A stretch of 64,000 nucleotides of DNA from Euglena gracilis (GCA_039621445.1 CP154956.1:19619295-19683294), one strand, 5' to 3'. Numbered from the stretch's first letter, positions 28,576 to 37,784 are shown. Numbers and translations are program-made. The notes: generated by a model not told the origin, from the letters alone.

Positions 28576-28713
28576 ATTCCTATTTCTGCCCTTGGACCTC
28601 AAGCAGAAAGAATTTTACTTCTACGACTCAAGTGGACGAAAATTTTCGGAACTTCAACTTCCTGACGGAAGAATTCAACTTTTCGAAGATCAACAACGAG
28701 ACTTCCATGAAGA

Positions 28714-30075
28714 ATGAGTTTCAAAGAACCCTTGAATTTCAAGAAGAACTTCAACGGACTTCCAAGAAGTCAACTGAAGCTGGGGAAGGTGGAGACACAG
28801 CAGCAGCTGCAGCAGCTGGAGGGGCGGCAACAGCTCGTCAGTCCGTGGCCATCGCAACCCCCCCACCCCCCAACGCTTCAGAGATTTCAAAACTCAAGGT
28901 TTCAGACTCCCCCACTAACAATGATGGCCATGGACCATGGACAACTGTGGTCAGGAAGAGACGACAGAGGGGGACCACCATCACAGGTCCAACAGACTCC
29001 ACCCCTTTTTCTCAGTTCCTCCCCTTTCAGGGGAAAAAGCAAAGGCTATGGCAGCCTCAATCCAAAGGATTCAAATCAAAGTCAAGGCTATGGCAGCCAT
29101 CATTGGACAGGGCCTGGGGCCCAGAATCATGGCTATGGAAGCCATCATCCAAGAGGGCAGTGGGCCCAGGAGCAAGGCTATGGCAGCCTGTGTCCAAACC
29201 TGGGAAGCTCCCATGGGGGAAAGGTATGTCCAACTTACCCCACAGCTCCCTCAAACACAAACCCCTCAGGAGCTGCACATCCAGGCAAGCAACCCCCCCT
29301 TCAGGGGAAGGCCAATGGAGGCGACTATATGCAAGAGGCCAATGGGGGCCAGGGGAAGCATCGAAATATCAAGGCCAATGGAGGCCATTATATGCAAAAG
29401 GCCAATGGAGGCCAGGAGAAGCATCAAGATTTCAAGGCCAATGGAGGCCATTTCAATCAAAATCAAGTGGCCATTGGAGGCCAATGCATTCAAGATCACA
29501 CCAGCCCTTGGGGGGGAGGCCCAAGATTGGCTACACAAGGGCCCCCCCAGAAGGTAATCAAGCCAAACCCCCCAGCTATATATGTACCTCCCCATTGCAG
29601 ACACAGACTTTCCCCAATCTTTCAAAATCAGGGGGAAAGCCTGTCTTTGGGCAGCCCTATGGCAGGGCCAGAGGTGACCCCAGTGATGGGGCAGCCAGAG
29701 AGGACCCCAGTGAGGGGGCAGCCAGGGGGAAGGACCCCAGTGATGGGGCCTGTGGACTCCCCAGACACATTACACCCAGGGGTACCCCCTTTCAGAGCCC
29801 TGCAGGCCAGTATCCCCCATTGGGTCAAGGCAGGAGCCAGCAGAGAGGTATTAAACCTGATAAGGGAAGGGGTCAGGGCAGATCTTCCCCTCCCCCCTCA
29901 GATGTCCTTAAAAATTCCCTTCAAAACTCCCCAAGAAATAATGACTGCCCAAAAAATTCTGAGGGAATACGAATGTGCAGGGGCAACCAGGCAAATCACC
30001 CCAGAGGGAGCAAAACATTTTGTCCCCTATTTTATCATTTCCAAACAGGAAGAGGAAAGACAAAGGAAAGATTAA
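28714..30075 (+). CDS. DIRS-4 Gag-like ORF1, extending into RT
   Basis: A 453-codon open frame starting MSFKEPLNFKKNFNGLPRSQ. The middle has QGYGSHH/QGYGSL units and repeated KANGGHYMQ, KANGGQEKHQ and KANGGHFNQ, then VTPVMGQPERTPVRGQPGGR. Its end is not Gag-like: PQEIMTAQKILREYECAGAT and KHFVPYFIISKQEEE are the N-terminal part of RT. In the ancestral element ORF1 and pol may therefore have been one continuous frame here. A single-base change at a purine run (about 30,050-30,065) ends it. No capsid or zinc knuckle. Confidence 0.7.
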   Translation: MSFKEPLNFKKNFNGLPRSQLKLGKVETQQQLQQLEGRQQLVSPWPSQPPHPPTLQRFQNSRFQTPPLTMMAMDHGQLWSGRDDRGGPPSQVQQTPPLFLSSSPFRGKSKGYGSLNPKDSNQSQGYGSHHWTGPGAQNHGYGSHHPRGQWAQEQGYGSLCPNLGSSHGGKVCPTYPTAPSNTNPSGAAHPGKQPPLQGKANGGDYMQEANGGQGKHRNIKANGGHYMQKANGGQEKHQDFKANGGHFNQNQVAIGGQCIQDHTSPWGGGPRLATQGPPQKVIKPNPPAIYVPPHCRHRLSPIFQNQGESLSLGSPMAGPEVTPVMGQPERTPVRGQPGGRTPVMGPVDSPDTLHPGVPPFRALQASIPHWVKAGASREVLNLIREGVRADLPLPPQMSLKIPFKTPQEIMTAQKILREYECAGATRQITPEGAKHFVPYFIISKQEEERQRKD

Positions 30076-30520
30076 TTTCAGATTGTCGACAGTTAAATCA
30101 ACATTTCACCCCCCAGAAGTTCAGACTGGAACACATGGGAAACATTTTCCCATATCTCAGAAAGGGTTGGTTCTGTGGAAAAATAGATCTGAAAGATGCC
30201 TTTTTCCATTTAAAGGTGCACAGCAGCCTGGAAAAGCATGTCTGCATGCAAGTGGGGGGGGAAACGTGGCAATTTCAAGCTGCATGCTTTGGGTTAAGCA
30301 GCCTGCCACAAAAGTTTATGACTCTCATGAGAGTCTGGGAAAGGAAATGTAGGAAGGAGGAAAGTTATTATTCATCTACCTGGACTACATTTTGCTGTTA
30401 GCCCCCAGCAAAAAGACGGCAGCCCAGCATTTGGCAGAAATGAAAAAGATCTTTTACTGGCAGGTTTCAGAATAAACCTCCCCAAATCATGTCTGGAACC
30501 AACACAAGAAATAAAGCATT
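29945..30520 (+). pseudogene. DIRS-4 reverse transcriptase
   Basis: The N-terminal part is in the ORF1 frame; the next frame has ERLISDCRQLNQHFTPQKFR, WFCGKIDLKDAFFHLKVHSS, TWQFQAACFGLSSLPQKFMT. Near 30,360 the frame breaks and the catalytic box (GTCTACCTAGACGACAT in DIRS-3) is read here as CATCTACCTGGACTACAT, so the second Asp of YLDD is replaced by Tyr. Then LLAGFRINLPKSCLEPTQEI continues toward the thumb. Loss of a catalytic Asp plus frameshifts makes the RT inactive. Confidence 0.85.
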
Positions 30521-31698
30521 TGGGCCAGTGGATCAATTTGAAAAAAGGCCAGCTGGAAATTCCACAGGAAAAATTAAAATCCCTAAGAAAGGAATTAGGA
30601 AAGGTGCTGACAGCACAAAAAATGAGCTGCAGAAAACTCAGCTCTGTTGTAGGGCAAGTCAGAAGCTATTTAGTTTCAATACCTTTTCTCAGAATTCTGA
30701 CAGATCAACTTTGCAAAATGGTGGATTTGCACACAAAGTGGGGTTGGGACCACACCCTGACCATTCCCCAGGGGGTCAAAGATCAAATTGTGGAGTTAAA
30801 AACGTTTTTGCAGCCAGGTGTGGGCAGAGCCTTTCAATCCCAGGCCTCTCAGGAACTGTTCTCAGACAGCAGCACCTGGCAATGGGGGGGGCTGGACAAA
30901 AAATCTGGTCAAAAGGTTCAGGATTTCTGGAGGGACCTGCATGTCCTTCACATCAACCAAAAAGAATTGATGTCTGCGGTGGAAACTGTAAATGCTTTGG
31001 CAAAACCAAAACAAACCATTGTTCTTCATGTGGACAGCCAGGTGGCAGTCAGTTATTTGACAAAATGGGGAGGCAAAAGGCCATATTTAAATTCCATCCT
31101 AAAACCCCTTCTGTACCATTGCCAAGAAAGGCAAATCAACTTGCAGGTGGTTTGGGTTCCCACAAAAGAACAATTGGCAGACTCCCTGACCAGGGAGCAA
31201 AAAGATCCAGGGGATTATACCCTGAACCTGACCATTTTTCACCAGATTCTGAAGTTTTTCAAAAACCACATCACCCCAGAGGTGGACATGTTTTGCACAC
31301 CAAGCAACAAAAAATTCCCCAAGTTCATTTGTCGATACCCCCACCAAGGGGCTGCGTTGGTGGATGCTCTGAAGGCAGATTTAAGGGGTCTCCCCCCAGT
31401 TTATGCCAACCCTCCCTGGAGCATCATTCCCCAATGGGTTCAGAGATTAAAGTTAAACCCAGACCTAATTTGTCTGTTGATTGTACCCCACTGGGCTTCG
31501 ACATCATGGTGGCGCCAATTAATGTCAATCAGGCAGCCAGGCAGCAAGGATTTGCTAGTACCCCCCCAGTGGGGTCTGTTCACCCACTGCTTGGGGGAGG
31601 AGATGCCTCCCCCAAGGTGGAATTTGGCCTGCTTGATTGTGTCAGGCAAATATTACAATCCCAGGAAGTTTCGATGTCCAGTATCGACACTTACATAA
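30520..31698 (+). CDS. DIRS-4 RT thumb, RNase H and NPPW methyltransferase-like region
   Basis: A 392-codon open frame. Thumb: GQWINLKKGQLEIPQEKLKS and SCRKLSSVVGQVRSYLVSIP. RNase H: LFSDSSTWQWGGLDKKSGQK, LHINQKELMSAVETVN, VLHVDSQVAVSYLTKWGG, QLADSLTREQKDPGDY. The last module has VDMFCTPSNKKFPKFICRYP, LPPVYANPPWSIIPQWVQRL (NPPW near 31,404-31,415), CLLIVPHWASTSWWRQL and PPPRWNLACLIVSGKYY. It is nearly identical to the DIRS-3 frame, so a recent shared source is likely. Confidence 0.9.
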   Translation: MGQWINLKKGQLEIPQEKLKSLRKELGKVLTAQKMSCRKLSSVVGQVRSYLVSIPFLRILTDQLCKMVDLHTKWGWDHTLTIPQGVKDQIVELKTFLQPGVGRAFQSQASQELFSDSSTWQWGGLDKKSGQKVQDFWRDLHVLHINQKELMSAVETVNALAKPKQTIVLHVDSQVAVSYLTKWGGKRPYLNSILKPLLYHCQERQINLQVVWVPTKEQLADSLTREQKDPGDYTLNLTIFHQILKFFKNHITPEVDMFCTPSNKKFPKFICRYPHQGAALVDALKADLRGLPPVYANPPWSIIPQWVQRLKLNPDLICLLIVPHWASTSWWRQLMSIRQPGSKDLLVPPQWGLFTHCLGEEMPPPRWNLACLIVSGKYYNPRKFRCPVSTLT

Positions 31699-31709
31699 AA
31701 AAATCTGGG

Positions 31710-32900
31710 AAATGTCAAAAGATATGACTCAGCCTTCAGGGCATTGGTGGGTCAATTATTACACAAAGGGGTGCCTCTGCAGCAGTGCACAGTCCCCAAG
31801 ATGGCTGAAGCCATCCTTGATCTGGCTTCCCACAGCCTCAATACTGCACGAAATGCATATGCAGCAGCCTTATTACTCCCAGGGTTTGGGTCTTTGAGAT
31901 TTTCACCCCTTCTGGCTCCATTGAAAAGGAAGTGGAATGCCAATGTCTGCAAGTATGCCCACTTTTCGGACCCCACTGATTTCCTAGAAAACATCATGAG
32001 GAATTCCACACCCCTCTCAGACCTATCTGTGAAAGAGCTCAGAAACAGACTCATCATCTGTTGGAGGCTTTTGGCCCTCCACAGGGGGGTTGATTTAGCC
32101 AGGACACAGCGAAAAATCAGTTTCGTGGGAGAAAAATTTTCATTTTATTGCAAAGGAAAGGGTGGCAATTCCCAAAATGGGAAGAGATTTTGAATTTGCC
32201 ACACACCCCCCTCATAAGCCCTTGGCATTTATTGAAAGAGTATGTGGAAAGGACAGCCCACATGGTTGGGCACAAAAATAATTTGTTGTGGTCTTTGGAT
32301 GGTAAAAGACCTTTGACATCAGAAAGGGTGAATTCCCTTACCAAAGAAATTCTGCAGGAGGGGGGGGTGGACACCACCCACTGGAAACCCCACAGCACCA
32401 GAGGGGCTGGGGTCTTATGGTGGAAAAATGCTGGTTTACAAGTGGAGGAAGTCCAGAAGCTGGGTCAGTGGAAAAATTTTGGTGCCTTCCAAGCTCATTA
32501 TTTGAGGCTGGGAGTCGTGTCAAAAATTAAACAGATTATGGCCCAAAGGGGGGTGCGCAGTACCTCACCATCTCGCAGTGCGGAGCCCGAATGGTCTCGG
32601 ACTCCCACGACAAAGGAAGGGGGAGGAAGGGACCAAGAGGGCGAAGCACAAGAAGATGGTGAGCCCAACCCTCCCACCCAAAAAATCAGCAGAAAAACAT
32701 CCCAACCAGAAAAGGGGCCCCCGACCAAGCAGCCCCAACCACCCACCCAGAAACACAGAAAGAGACCACCATCCCCATCAGGGGGGGGGCCACCAAGCGA
32801 CCATGGGAGAGGGGGGGGGGCGGGGCCACGGCGGTTCAGCTTCGCCAAGGTGTCGGGGGAGGCCTCATCATCGCCAACTCCGGCAACAAAGGCGCAGTAA
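31710..32900 (+). pseudogene. DIRS-4 tyrosine recombinase
   Basis: The frame from 31,744 has VGQLLHKGVPLQQCTVPKMA, LNTARNAYAAALLLPGFGSL and LALHRGVDLARTQRKISFVG. A one-base loss near 32,140-32,150 shifts to the frame at 32,148-32,900: WHLLKEYVERTAHMVGHKNN, HWKPHSTRGAGVLWWKNAGL (H-x-x-R), QKLGQWKNFGAFQAHYLRLG (nucleophile Tyr). The last 110 residues (Pro/Lys/Glu/Gly-rich) are read through the ICR and into the right terminus. Only one frameshift separates the two halves. Confidence 0.9.
32562..32663 (+). repeat. DIRS-4 internal complementary region
   Basis: ACCTCACCATCTCGCAGTGC to CGAATGGTC is the inverse of the left end at 28,451-28,485. TCGGACTCCCACGACAAAGG to AAGATGGTGAG is the inverse of the right end at 32,963-33,026. 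It is coding within the recombinase tail. Confidence 0.92.
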
Positions 32901-33026
32901 GAAGCACCCCCCGCGCACGCACAAACACACCAGAACAGAACAGCCGGCAAGGAGAGCAGGACCTCACCATCTTGTGCTTCGCCCTCTTGGTCCCTTCCTC
33001 CCCCGTCCTTTGTCGTGGGAGTCCGA
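32870..33026 (+). repeat. DIRS-4 right terminus
   Basis: GCCAACTCCGGCAACAAAGG, then AACAGCCGGCAAGG, then the outer extension with CTTGTGCTTCGCCCTCTTGG to GGGAGTCCGA. It abuts GT repeats at 33,027. Confidence 0.9.
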
Positions 33027-33027
33027 G

Positions 33028-33109
<82 letters not shown>
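33027..33109. repeat. GT microsatellite, right part
   Basis: About 83 bases of GT with one GC, matching the array at 28,411-28,450. Together they are the target site of DIRS-4. Confidence 0.9.
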
Positions 33110-33110
<1 letters not shown>

Positions 33111-33119
33111 TTGATGTCG

Positions 33120-33290
33120 ACATGGTTGCTTGGGGTCCAAAGGGCGATTAAGATCCGCAAACTCCGGAAACAAAACGCAGTGAGAAGCACCGCGCCAAAA
33201 CACACCATGGAGAAACAGCTGGCACAAACAAGCAGGATATCGAAGCCTGGGTGGTCTTCGCCGTCCTGGTTACACCCGTTTGCGACCCAG
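33120..33290 (-). mobile_element. Relic DIRS terminus (fifth element)
   Basis: GGGGTCCAAAGGGCGATTAA, GCAAACTCCGGAAACAAAAC, GCAGTGAGAAGCACCGCGCC, AAACACACCATGGAGAAACA and GCTGGCACAAACAAGCAGGA follow, with substitutions and small gaps, the inverse of the left terminus and leader of DIRS-3/4 (about 28,505-28,600). No interior sequence accompanies it. Confidence 0.55.
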
Positions 33291-33570
33291 GGGTCAAATC
33301 ATGTTTCGGCCGACTCCGCAAAAAAAAACCAAAAGGGCAACATAGCATCGCAAATGTATAACAAAACCGCCGGCATGTGTGTGTCGTTTGCAATGGGTGG
33401 GTGTGGAGGGGGGGCATTTAATGAAGGGGAAAAATGCAAAACCCCAAAAAGTTTCACTGTAAAATGAGTTCATGACATGAGACAATCTTGCACTTGTCAT
33501 TTTGCAAAACACCGAGGTACTGCACAATGTGTTCTTGTTAACTGAGTGCAACAGGTTGCATTGGTAGACG
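33291..33570. other. Non-coding spacer
   Basis: No gene seen. It ends in sequence (about 33,465-33,560) that is repeated at about 33,815-33,870. Confidence 0.4.
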
Positions 33571-33571
33571 C

Positions 33572-33759
33572 TTAGAGAGCATCGTCAAGGAAGAGAGAGC
33601 CAAATGCGTAGTACCGGGTGAGTGCCATCGCCGTTTCCTTCAGGAAGTCGGACACCATCGGCCGCAGGACGTCGGGCATTGGGCCCTCCTTCCGCCGCAC
33701 CATGAAGAACCGTCCGCTCACCTCCGACTCAGGGTCAAGCAGAGACTCTAGGTGCAATC
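33572..33759 (-). CDS. Exon-like island, probable 3'-terminal exon of an unrecognised host gene
   Basis: On the minus strand a pyrimidine-rich GCCCACCCCAG acceptor-like site at about 33,760-33,770 leads into an open frame: LHLESLLDPESEVSGRFFMV, RRKEGPMPDVLRPMVSDFLK, ETAMALTRYYAFGSLFLDDA, then Leu and TAA (33,572-33,574). The composition is balanced and protein-like, in contrast to the low-complexity surroundings. No family recognised. A frame-broken duplicate lies at about 33,830-34,010, with the same acceptor context. Confidence 0.5.
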
Positions 33760-33814
33760 CTGGGGTGGGCAAAACTGGCAGGGGGGGCATTTGCAAAAAA
33801 AATGCAAAACTGCA

Positions 33815-34015
33815 AAACTGTAAAATGAGTACAATGAGACAGGTTGCAGGTTTTGCAAAAGCACCGAGGAAGAGAGAGCCAAATGGGAACTATTCCGTCA
33901 TTCTCGCTGTCTTTGCCTGGTTGGTGCCCAGCAGCGAGATGGATCGCACGTCGGGCCAAGCAGAGACCTATAGTGCTTTTGCATCCTGGGGGGGCCAAAA
34001 AACTGGGGCAACGAA
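33815..34015 (-). pseudogene. Degenerate tandem duplicate of the preceding exon-like island
   Basis: AAACTGTAAAATGAGT, TGAGAC..TTGCA, TTTTGCAAAA and ACCGAGG repeat the upstream flank (33,460-33,520). AGCAGAGACCTATAG..TGCA..CCTGGGGG repeats AGCAGAGACTCTAGGTGCAA and CCTGGGG. The coding content between is replaced or shifted, so this copy is broken. Confidence 0.45.
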
Positions 34016-34420
34016 AATGGGGGGGGGGCAAATTCGGTGCAGAAAAAAAAAAATCTCACAAACTAACAAAGATTTTGGGTGGCGTCGGTCATGATGCAGA
34101 AAAAAAAAAAACGTCGGTCATGAGGAAAAACAACACACGGACACTTCATCTCTTCATTATTGGAGCAGCGATTTTTTAGGGGGTGATGTGTGCTCTAAAA
34201 AAAAAAGGGGAGAAGACCGATTAATGACGCCCTCAAAATCCCCCGTAATAACCTCAAGACACCACTACCACAAACTAACAAAGATTTGTCGCACTCAACA
34301 ACATTTTCAAACAGCAGGCTGAGCTGACCAATTTTCCAGGGGAGGTTTGCCCAGACATGAGTCAAGTCTTGCAGTGGGCAATTTAGGGCATCCACCCTGA
34401 AAGCTTGATGGTGGGGCCAT
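34016..34420. other. A-rich non-coding stretch
   Basis: Runs of 9-12 A. No gene or clear repeat seen. Confidence 0.4.
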
Positions 34421-34432
34421 CGACATGATGGT

Positions 34433-34463
34433 CATGATGCGCATCAATGGTCTGCGCATCATG
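34433..34463. repeat. Hairpin
   Basis: CATGATGCGCA (34,433-34,443) and its inverse TGCGCATCATG (34,453-34,463), nine-base loop, within a GATG/CATC-rich patch. Confidence 0.7.
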
Positions 34464-34479
34464 GGTCATGATGGCCATG

Positions 34480-35090
34480 ATGGGCCGGGGGTCGTAAAAC
34501 GTCCATTTTCGGCTCGAAAACACTTTTTCCAGGTCCGGGAGGCCAAAAAGCATGGTTTTGGGCAAAAAAAAAAACGTTTTCGATATTTTTCGACTTTTTT
34601 TGGCCGAAAACGGCTAAATCCGCCAGTCGGACAGTGGAAATGGCCCCATTGGCCAAAAACGGGCATATTTCGGGCTGGGCGGGGAGTTGCGGGGAAATCA
34701 AAATACCAGTAGATGGGGCGTTCCAAGGGCTTCAAATCTCTCAACCTCCTGACATTTCCTTTCATTTTGCTTCATTTTGGAGATATTTTGAAAATTGACA
34801 TTTTTTTGGTCGAAATGGCGGAGTCCAAAGGGGGGGGGGCTTCCTGGGGGGAATCCTAGGGGGCCAATCCTACCCAATTTGGACCCCTTCGCGCGTGAAT
34901 AACGTGAATAACTCGGGCCTGGCGGGGAGTTGGGGGTCAAACCCAGGTGATTCGGAAACTAGAAATCCAGTCGCTTGCGACTGAAATTTTTTTTTCCGGG
35001 AACGGGGCCGGGATCATGGTGATAATCCGCCAGGGGGTTTTCCCAGGGGTAAGCTTCGCTCTCACCCATAAAGGGATGAGAGCTCAGCGT
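34480..35090 (-). repeat. Dispersed hairpin-bearing repeat, variant 2 (reverse orientation)
   Basis: Contains GGCGGGGAGTTG with GGGGTCAAACCCA, CTAGAAATCCAGTCGC, GGGATCATGGTGATAATC, and ends with the hairpin at 35,048-35,089. The same blocks occur in the opposite order and strand at 59,162-59,420, and in this orientation at 48,180-48,395 and 54,120-54,310. Confidence 0.75.
35048..35089 (-). repeat. Covarying hairpin, copy at 35 kb
   Basis: GCTCTCA pairs with TGAGAGC, and CCC with GGG. Relative to the copies at 40-45 kb (GCTCTTA/TAAGAGC and CTC/GAG) both stem positions have changed on both sides. Confidence 0.75.
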
Positions 35091-35423
35091 TTCCCATAAC
35101 TTTGGGCTCTTTTGCCAAAACGCCTGGGACCTTTTGCCAAAATATTTGAGAATGGTGGCAAATTTTTGAGATTCCGTCGCGCAGATTTTCAACCTTGGCA
35201 ATCAAATTTTTTGGGACGCCTTGCAAAAGCTCTTTGAATCCAGACAATCATGAAATGTGCAATCTCTGAACAAATTGTGCAACCCACGGCTCATTAGAGC
35301 AACACAGCTGATGCAAATGAGATCATATCTAGTGGAAATGGACCATGAAAGCACCCTCACCCCCCTCAAAGTGTCCCCCCAAAGGCCAAAAACTTTTTTG
35401 CCAAGTTTTGGTTTACCACCATA
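35091..35423. other. Spacer
   Basis: No gene or repeat recognised. Confidence 0.4.
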
Positions 35424-35735
35424 CATCTCTTCAAGGACCCCGGGGGGGGGTTGCTGGGCCAGGGGTAGAAATTTGGGCTGGCTAGAAATTTGGGCTGGCT
35501 AGCCCGGGGGGGCTGGACCCGGCTGGACCCGAACCGGGGCGAGCTGGACTGAAATCGGAAAAATGCCCAAAAATGTCCTGCAGAACACAGTTTTGAAAAA
35601 ATGATGCATCTGAAACCCCCCAAAATGCCCCAAACGCCCCCCAAACCCCATTTTTGGCCACTTTTGAGCACAGGTTTTCAAAAAATTTCGGCGCTTTGCA
35701 CCGAAAATTTTTGGGCTGGACCCCCAAAGGGGGGG
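35424..35735 (+). repeat. TIR-type repeat, partial copy
   Basis: ACCATACATCTCTTCAAGGA, GGGCTGGCTAG twice, GAAATCGGAAAAATGCCC, TTTTGAAAAAATGATGCATC and TTTCGGCGCTTTGC match 48,648-48,990. The right terminal repeat seen there at 49,098-49,117 is missing here. Confidence 0.75.
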
Positions 35736-35849
35736 GGGCTAGCCTCCCGGGGGGCATCACTGGGCTGGGAAATCTGGGGGGTCCCCCAGTTCGGAAAACT
35801 AGAAATTGGGAATTTTTTCACTCAAAATCCTCAAAACCCACTCCAAAAG

Positions 35850-36038
<189 letters not shown>

Positions 36039-37440
36039 ACCCTCAAAATAGCCATTTGTCTTCGACGCCAAATGCCATAATGGGATTTGTCGTAACTTTT
36101 CTTATTTGGCAAATTTTGAAAATCTTGAAATTTAAATTCGAAACGGATGTTTTTTGAGGTTTTCTGAGCCCTTCTTGCAAGGCTGATTAGCCAATTAGGG
36201 TGGGGGGAAATAGGGGGGGAGGGTGAGGGTAATGTGTTTTCGGCTGATTATGTTGCCAAAAATGGGCATTTTAGGCGTGGGCACTAAAATTTTTACATTA
36301 GCCAGCCCTGCTAGCGGACCCCCCCCCCCGGGATTCCGTCCTGAGTCCTGTGGTTAAAATGCAGTCCTCAAGTTTGTCCTCGGTCAGATGGTGACAACAC
36401 CCTCTTGGTTGATGGGTTGCGTGTGTGGCAGTCAACCCGGTGTAACTGGTGTTTCCTTTTGATTTTTTTTTTGAAAAAAGCGGTTTAATGTTTGTTTTGG
36501 AAAAAAGCAAAAAAAAACAGTAAAAAAAAGAAAACCAATGAGACCAGATTTCCCTTGGTCGCAAAGGTGATATCAAAAAGGACCAAAATGCTTCAAATTT
36601 TATTTTTGGTCAAATTCACAAAAAAAAAGCACAAAAGTCACCAATTTTGATCTTTTTTTGTCGATTTTCTTATTGAAATCATCCAAATTTTGCCTTGACA
36701 TGGTCCACAGATGGAACAAAAGGCATGTATTTGAAAAGAAAAAAAATTATCCCCACGACCCTCAGTGGTCTTTTTTGGGGGGGGTTTCTTCTGTTGTTGT
36801 TTTTTTTTAATTCTTTTGGCTTCGTTTTAAACGAGCTGCCAGCTTTGCCGGCATTTGGATCGACAATCATTCCAAAAAAAAAACCATACTGCAGGGAAAG
36901 AGAAACAAAAAAAATTGGGAAATCCTAAAAAAAAACTTGCAAAAAGCTCCAAAACTGCCAGACCGCGGAGTCCCAAATCTATGACAAAATATTTCAAAAT
37001 AATTCAAAAAGGTTCCAAAACTTTGGCAAAAATGTGCAGAATTATGGCAAAAGGCGCACACATATTTTCCAAAAGGTACAAAAAAATTGGCAAGAATGCC
37101 TTAAATTATGGCAAAACATCCCGGAAACTGTGAGTCTTGGGTGTAATTTATTGTGGGTGAAGAACAATTAATCGACCAATTGTTCAATCAAATATGGCCA
37201 ACCTTCCCCTTCTTCGTTGTAGTGTCCAACACCATAACAGAAACAGGCATGGAATGATCAAAAGCTTTGGTTAAAAAGAAACAAAAAATTTCCCAAGGGG
37301 GACAAATTAATGGATTGGGTGGGCAAAAAATATTGGGCCGGGGGCAAGAATTTTGAAGTGGGGGGAATTCTGGGAAGAAAATCAAAAATTTTGGGAAAAG
37401 GGGTCAAATTTTTTGACAATCTAAGCAAAATTTTGGGACG
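36039..37440. other. AT-rich non-coding region
   Basis: Many A and T runs of 7-10 bases and G runs. No protein-like frame and no repeat shared with the rest of the window. Confidence 0.4.
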
Positions 37441-37454
37441 GGGAGCAAAACAAC

Positions 37455-37736
37455 GTGAGTGTTAGATATAAACAAGCACGTCAGCCCGTGCTCACGCACG
37501 GGCGGTTTCAAGTCTGCGGTTCAGACGCGGGAAGCGACCGAACCCCCCATCTCGAGCCCGGAGCCAACGCACGATTTCCGGTTTTCGGCCCGGCATTCTG
37601 CCTCCCAGTGGCCATCGATCGGGGCACTGCGCATCCGCGGCCGTGGCCGAATGGATACCAAAATCCGGGCCTACAACGCCAATCACGGTCGCATTCCCCG
37701 AGAGCGCGGATGCGTAGGCCGTTACATCGCTCCGGT
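37455..37736 (+). CDS. Exon-like GC-rich island
   Basis: In AT/G-run-rich surroundings this stretch has ordinary, GC-rich composition. The frame from 37,459 reads SPCSRTGGFKSAVQTREATE, PPISSPEPTHDFRFSARHSA and MDTKIRAYNANHGRIPRERG, with CVGRYIAPV following. The end, CTCCGGTAAGTAAG, has a strong 5' splice-donor look (donor about 37,734). An 8-bp hairpin (GCCCGTGC/GCACGGGC) lies at 37,484-37,503. A second frame is also open, and I do not recognise the protein, so coding status is tentative. Confidence 0.35.
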
Positions 37737-37784
37737 AAGTAAGTGGGGAGATTCGAGGAAAAAATTCATTGATTTGGCAAGGTT

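Larger units (their letters stand above)
28451..33026 (+). mobile_element. DIRS-4, DIRS-type retrotransposon inserted in a GT microsatellite
   Basis: Starts GACCATTCGGGCTCCGCACT and ends GTCGTGGGAGTCCGA. Both ends are confirmed by the ICR at 32,562-32,663, which joins their inverses (CGAATGGTCTCGGACTCCC). GT repeats flank it on both sides. Length about 4.58 kb. It is very similar to DIRS-3 through RT, RNase H, NPPW domain and recombinase. ORF1 runs 28,714-30,075; RT is broken twice; the RNase H/NPPW frame 30,520-31,698 is open; the recombinase has two open pieces. It has the fewest breaks of the four copies. Confidence 0.92.

Noticed and set aside
28338-30401. 687-codon plus-strand frame as one DIRS-4 protein
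   Set aside because: The first part reads through the GT microsatellite and the terminal repeat, and the Gag-like content is in another frame. Only its RT portion (about 30,050-30,360) is genuine.
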